Shown here piece after piece: positions 5,043 through 8,308 of a stretch of DNA of 8,308 bases (its first letter is position 1; each line of letters starts with the position of its first letter). The translations under genes were made by a program, and so were the position numbers. The notes under the pieces are model-generated. The model worked only from the letters and a program-made list of their open reading frames with translations. It did no database searches and was not told where the DNA came from. This DNA comes from JACCXJ01 sp052387115 (GTDB lineage: Bacteria; Pseudomonadota; Gammaproteobacteria; JACCXJ01): NCBI GenBank assembly GCA_052387115.1, contig JBQTJM010000387.1, positions 1 through 8,308 on the forward strand, read 5' to 3'.

Positions 5043-6494
5043 ATGGCCAAGGTTGTTTGCGTGCTTTACGACGATCCCGTCACCGGCTACCCGAAATCCT
5101 ACGCCCGCGATGATGTCCCCAAGCTCGAGCGCTACCCCGACGGGCAGAGCCTGCCTTCTCCAAAAGGCATCGATTTCCAGCCCGGCGAGTTGCTGGGCAG
5201 CGTCTCGGGTGCGCTAGGCCTACGCAAGTTCCTGGAAGGGAACGGTCACCAGCTCATCGTGACATCCGATAAAGACGGGCCCAACTCGGTCCTGGAGCGG
5301 GAGTTGCCCGATGCGGACATCGTCATCTCGCAGCCCTTCTGGCCGGCCTACATGACCGCGGCGCGCATCGCCAAGTCGCCGAAGCTCAAGCTCATCGTCA
5401 CCGCCGGCATCGGTTCGGACCATACCGATCTGCAGGCCGCGATCGAACGCGGGATCACGGTGGCCGAGGTCACCTATTGCAACAGCATCAGCGTCTCCGA
5501 GCACGTGGTGATGATGATCCTCTCGCTGGTGCGGAATTACATCCCGTCCTATCAGTGGGTCATCGACAAAGGCTGGAACATCGCCGACTGCGTCGCGCGT
5601 TCCTACGATCTGGAAGGCATGGCGGTCGGGACCGTGGCCGCCGGGCGCATCGGCCTCGCCGTGCTGCGCAGGCTCAAACCCTTCGATGTCAAGCTCCACT
5701 ACACCGATCGGCATCGTCTCTCCCCGGACATCGAGCGGGAATTGGGCCTCACCTTCCATGCGAACGTGGAGTCGATGGTGCGGGTCTGCGATGTGGTCAC
5801 CATCAACTGCCCGCTGCACCCCGAGACCGAGCATCTCTTCAACGAGGCGCTGCTCGGCAAGATGAAACGCGGCGCCTACATCGTCAACACCGCGCGCGGC
5901 AAGATCTGCGATCGCGACGCGATCGCCCGTGCGCTCGAGAGCGGCCGGCTCGCCGGTTACGCCGGGGATGTGTGGTTTCCGCAGCCGCCGCCGGAGGACC
6001 ACCCGTGGCGCACCATGCCCCACCACGGCATGACGCCGCACATCTCGGGCACCAGCCTCTCGGCACAGGCGCGCTACGCGGCCGGTACGCGTGAAATCCT
6101 GGAGTGCTGGTTCGAAGGCCGGCCCATCCGCAACGAGTACTTGGTGGTCGATGGCGGCAAGCTCGCCGGCGTCGGCGCCCATTCCTACAGCGCCGGCAAC
6201 GCCACGGGTGGGTCCGACGAGGCGGCGCGCTTCAAACGGGGTAGGTCGGCGGTTCAAGGCTGGGTATCGGGGCTACCCTTTACTTGTCGGGGATCGCGCC
6301 ATGGGTCGGGTATCCCCGCCCGATCACTCGCAGAGCACGGCGACATTATCCTCCGCATCGCTCGTGCAACGGTCGGTGCCGCCGCCCCCGACGAGCCGGT
6401 CGGTTCCGGGACCGCCGTTCAAGGCGTCCTCGCCCCCGTCACCGCGCAGCAGATCGCGGCCATTGCCGCCCTCCAGCGTGTCGTGACCTTCTAG
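5043..6494 (+). CDS. fdh: NAD-dependent formate dehydrogenase, stop codon displaced
   Basis: The enzyme oxidises formate to CO2 with reduction of NAD+ to NADH in the cytoplasm; it is metal-free and a member of the D-2-hydroxyacid dehydrogenase superfamily. From MAKVVCVLYDDPVTGYPKSY on, it follows the Pseudomonas sp. 101 enzyme without visible gaps. Catalytic and binding residues, numbered with Met as 1, are N147 (YCNS), R285 (NTARGK), Q314 (WFPQP) and H333 (TPHISG). The dinucleotide-binding loop is AAGRIG (199-204), and D222 in YTDRH sets NAD preference. The family's usual end, '..GGSEEAAKFKKAV' at 401, matches GGSDEAARFKRG here. A TAG lies immediately after (6242-6244) but is one base out of frame, so the open frame runs to 6494 and gives 483 residues instead of about 400. 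The functional enzyme is probably residues 1-400. Confidence 0.95.
   Translation: MAKVVCVLYDDPVTGYPKSYARDDVPKLERYPDGQSLPSPKGIDFQPGELLGSVSGALGLRKFLEGNGHQLIVTSDKDGPNSVLERELPDADIVISQPFWPAYMTAARIAKSPKLKLIVTAGIGSDHTDLQAAIERGITVAEVTYCNSISVSEHVVMMILSLVRNYIPSYQWVIDKGWNIADCVARSYDLEGMAVGTVAAGRIGLAVLRRLKPFDVKLHYTDRHRLSPDIERELGLTFHANVESMVRVCDVVTINCPLHPETEHLFNEALLGKMKRGAYIVNTARGKICDRDAIARALESGRLAGYAGDVWFPQPPPEDHPWRTMPHHGMTPHISGTSLSAQARYAAGTREILECWFEGRPIRNEYLVVDGGKLAGVGAHSYSAGNATGGSDEAARFKRGRSAVQGWVSGLPFTCRGSRHGSGIPARSLAEHGDIILRIARATVGAAAPDEPVGSGTAVQGVLAPVTAQQIAAIAALQRVVTF
6240..6494 (+). other. Out-of-family read-through tail of FDH
   Basis: This stretch of about 84 codons follows the normal FDH end. It resembles no FDH sequence, and from 6324 on it is simply the antisense of the RTX repeats of the convergent gene. 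It follows a GGGG run (6238-6241). One extra G there would give codons CGG GGG TAG and end the protein at the family length. I read it as the result of a one-base deletion, either a sequencing or assembly error or a true mutation. Confidence 0.7.
6262..6285 (+). terminator. Weak terminator-like hairpin after FDH
   Basis: GGGTA (6262-6266) pairs with TACCC (6274-6278) across a 7-nt loop and is followed by TTTACTT. It sits just past the expected FDH stop in the gap between convergent genes, where a terminator is expected. Further right, CGGGGAT (6288-6294) can pair with ATCCCCG (6312-6318). Both stems are short or widely spaced, so the call is tentative. Confidence 0.3.
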
Positions 6495-8308
6495 TCCTCT
6501 GAGCGCGTCGTCCCCATCCCCACCGCGAAGCTGGTCATTACCCTCGTGGCCCTTCAGGCGATCGTTGCCGTCGCCGCCCTCGAGGAAATCGTTTCCGGCA
6601 CGGCCTCGTAGGTCATCATCGCCCGTCTGCCCGAAGAGCTGGTCGTCGCCGTTCCCGCCGATGAGGCGATCGTTGTCCTCCCCGCCGAAGAGGCGGTCTT
6701 CCCCGCTGCTGCCATTCAGGTTGTCGTCGCCCTCCAGGGCTAGCATGACATCGTTGCCCGTGGTGCCGAGGATGCGGTCCGGGCCGGAGGTGCCCCGGCA
6801 CAGTTGATCGGACACGCCGTTGACCGTGCAGCCCGTGGTCGGGGTGGGCAATACAAAGGGGTCGGGCTCGACGCCCGCTTCGAACGCCCCGATGTCACAA
6901 GCCGGGCCTTGCGGCCGGAATACGCCGCGTTGGTCGGTTACGGCACAGTCCTTATCTATCGGGCTCGAATCGACGGCCGGGCTATTGAACACCAGGGCGT
7001 GGGTCTGGGTGGGGCCGCCGTTTTCGGCAAGGGGGTCGAGAATATCGGCGAGGGTCACCCCGGCCGCCGGGACGATGTCGGTTGGGCCTGGGGTGAAGCC
7101 CACGACGCCCGCGTCGCCGTTTACGCCGAAGAGGTTGAAGTTGTCGGCGTGGACGGTGCTGCTATGCTGGGGACCGGCAAAGTTGTGCATCTCCGCGCCA
7201 CCTGTTGCGGTGTTGCCGGAGATGAGGCTATGCGCGATTGTGAGGATACCGCCGTAGAAATTACCGGAATAGTTATAGGAGCCAGGGTTATTCACGCCGC
7301 CGCCTTCGACCACGGCCGTATTGCCCGAGACGGTGCTGTTGGTTAAGGTGAGGGTGCCGCCGTTGAACACGCCGCCGCCCTTGTTACCCGCCATATTACC
7401 CGAGACGGTGCTCTCGGTGAGGGTGACGGTGGCGCGGGACCGGTACCCGTTGAACACGCCGCCGCCGTAGCCGGCCGTGTTGCCCGAGATGGTGCTGTTG
7501 CTTAGGGTGAGGGTGCCGTGGTTGTACACGCCGCTGCCCGTGTTGCCCGAGACAGTGCTGTTGGTAAGGGTGGCGGTGCCGTAGAGAGTGGGGCCCTCGT
7601 CCTGGTAGGACGTATTGCAAAGTCCCCCACCGAAGTTGCCCGAGACAGTGCTGTTAGTGGCTGTGACCGCGCCTACGAGGTTCAAGACGCCACATCCGTT
7701 GTTATCCGAGACGGTGCTGTTGGTGAGCGTGGCGGTGCCGTAGAAGTTGGAGAGGCCGCCGCCGCCGGAGGCGTTGTAGTTGTAAATGCTGTCGGCGGTA
7801 TTGCCCGAGACGGTGCTGTTGGTGAGGCTGAGGGTACCGCCGTTGGAGAGGCCGCCGCCGGAGGCGCTGTAGATGCCGTTGGCGGTATTGCCCGAGACGG
7901 TGCTGTTGGTGAGGCTGAGGGTGCCGCCGTTGGAGAGGCCGCCGCCGGAGGCGTTGAAGATGCCGTTGGCGGTATTGCCCGCGATGGTGCTGTTCGTCAG
8001 CGCGAGGGTGCCGCCGTTGACGAGGCCGCCGCCGTAGTAGGCGCTGTTGCCCGAGACGGTGCTGTCGTTGAGCGCCACGGTACCGCGGCTGAATATCGCC
8101 CCTCCAGAGTGAACAGGCGCCCGTCCGTTCCTCAGCACGATCCGGTTGAGCGTGAGGTTGCCGGTGTCCGCCACGTGCAATAGCCGAAACTCGGGCGTGC
8201 CGGTGACGGTCGAGCGCTGCAGGGTGAGGCCGTTCCCGTTGAGGGTGATGGTACTCGTCACCGAGGGCAGGCCGTTCGGGCTATCGGTGGTGTTATTGAC
8301 CGCGCTCA
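6324..8308 (-). CDS. Secreted beta-helix repeat protein with C-terminal RTX repeats (5' partial)
   Basis: The frame is open to the right edge, so the N-terminus and any signal peptide lie outside; 660 residues are visible. The first visible residues, 'AVNNTTDSPNGLPSV' and 'TITLNGNG', are typical of the start of parallel beta-helix proteins. Then come about eleven coils with the 'NSTVSGN' signature, each followed by Gly-rich GGGLSNGGTL turns (about 7190-8150). Next is a segment of the anchor-Q type: LADILDPLAENGGPTQTHAL, SPAVDSS, TDQRGVFRP, CDIGAFE (about 6879-7055). A Pro/Thr linker (DPFVLPTPTTGC) leads to about 16 RTX nonapeptides, and the protein ends CTSDAEDNVAVLCE. RTX blocks fold on calcium outside the cell, so this is probably a surface or released adhesin-like protein. 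Members of the anchor-Q group often end in a sorting signal; here RTX repeats stand in that place. No enzyme domain is visible. The gene converges on FDH. Confidence 0.88.
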   Translation of the reverse strand, partial: SAVNNTTDSPNGLPSVTSTITLNGNGLTLQRSTVTGTPEFRLLHVADTGNLTLNRIVLRNGRAPVHSGGAIFSRGTVALNDSTVSGNSAYYGGGLVNGGTLALTNSTIAGNTANGIFNASGGGLSNGGTLSLTNSTVSGNTANGIYSASGGGLSNGGTLSLTNSTVSGNTADSIYNYNASGGGGLSNFYGTATLTNSTVSDNNGCGVLNLVGAVTATNSTVSGNFGGGLCNTSYQDEGPTLYGTATLTNSTVSGNTGSGVYNHGTLTLSNSTISGNTAGYGGGVFNGYRSRATVTLTESTVSGNMAGNKGGGVFNGGTLTLTNSTVSGNTAVVEGGGVNNPGSYNYSGNFYGGILTIAHSLISGNTATGGAEMHNFAGPQHSSTVHADNFNLFGVNGDAGVVGFTPGPTDIVPAAGVTLADILDPLAENGGPTQTHALVFNSPAVDSSPIDKDCAVTDQRGVFRPQGPACDIGAFEAGVEPDPFVLPTPTTGCTVNGVSDQLCRGTSGPDRILGTTGNDVMLALEGDDNLNGSSGEDRLFGGEDNDRLIGGNGDDQLFGQTGDDDLRGRAGNDFLEGGDGNDRLKGHEGNDQLRGGDGDDALRGLEGHDTLEGGNGRDLLRGDGGEDALNGGPGTDRLVGGGGTDRCTSDAEDNVAVLCE
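6363..6794 (-). repeat. RTX calcium-binding nonapeptide array
   Basis: There are about 16 consecutive 9-residue (27-bp) units of the form GGxGxDxLx, for example GGNGDDQLF, GGDGNDRLK and GGDGDDALR. Asp/Asn at positions 4-6 supply Ca2+ ligands in the parallel beta-roll of this family. The last units (GGPGTDRLV, GGGGTDRCT) are degenerate and lead into a short Cys-containing end. The Ca2+ requirement is known for the family, not shown here. Confidence 0.85.
7794..8039 (-). repeat. Long tandem repeats (87 bp, 29 residues) in the beta-helix gene
   Basis: Two 87-bp units (7794-7880 and 7881-7967) differ at only a few bases, and a third, shortened and diverged unit follows (7968-8039). Each encodes one NSTVSGN coil plus a GGGLSNGGTLSLT turn. 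The core CCCGAGACGGTGCTGTTGGT (plus strand) recurs with small changes about ten times between 7320 and 8065. The near-identity of adjacent units points to recent duplication or gene conversion within the gene. Confidence 0.85.

Noticed and set aside
5220..6257. Minus-strand open frame of 345 codons opposite FDH
   Set aside because: It is a mirror of a strongly conserved plus-strand enzyme gene in GC-rich DNA, and shows no family motifs.
7794..8039. CRISPR-like or satellite array
   Set aside because: The units are long, contiguous and in frame with no unique spacers, and they encode protein coils.
7518..8183. Plus-strand repetitive frame (ARDGAVGEAEGAAVGE-type)
   Set aside because: It is the antisense of the beta-helix repeats; the periodicity comes from the real minus-strand gene.

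Overview
The window is GC-rich and looks like chromosomal DNA of a proteobacterium, most likely a gammaproteobacterium or close relative. That rests on the Pseudomonas-type NAD-dependent formate dehydrogenase, the LysR regulator beside it, and large secreted repeat proteins. The species cannot be named from the sequence. I see no tRNA, rRNA, CRISPR array, transposase or phage gene.

Layout, left to right. A PQQ-dependent glucose/sorbosone-dehydrogenase-family gene is cut by the left edge and ends at 1064 (+). A 343-bp intergenic stretch follows. It holds a leftward-facing terminator-like hairpin, a perfect 8-bp-stem hairpin, an 11-bp tandem repeat and a possible -10 box. Next is a 732-residue secreted protein with seven FG-GAP-type repeats (1408-3606, +), probably a seven-bladed beta-propeller with a Cys/Lys-rich tail. 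The stretch from 3607 to 3992 contains no intact gene but holds two abutting gene fragments. One is a YD/RHS-repeat scrap on the minus strand (about 3651-3787). The other is a scrap of a second PQQ sugar dehydrogenase of a different subfamily (3788 to about 3973, +).

Then come a LysR regulator (3993-4910, +) and an NAD-dependent formate dehydrogenase (from 5043, +). These form a plausible regulator-target pair: FDH oxidises formate to CO2 and makes NADH. The FDH matches the well-studied Pseudomonas enzyme position for position through residue 399, but its stop codon is out of frame by one base in a G-run. The open frame therefore runs on to 6494, antisense into the convergent gene. That convergent gene (6324 to beyond 8308, -) encodes a large secreted protein with beta-helix 'NSTVSGN' repeats, an anchor-Q-like region and a C-terminal block of about 16 RTX calcium-binding nonapeptides.

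The genes do not form one pathway. The window reads as a mosaic: secreted repeat proteins and decayed fragments of similar families flank a compact formate-oxidation module. The most useful leads are the FDH end, the fragment junctions around 3787 and 3973, and the near-identical 87-bp repeats in the beta-helix gene. I found no convincing evidence of a wholly new system.
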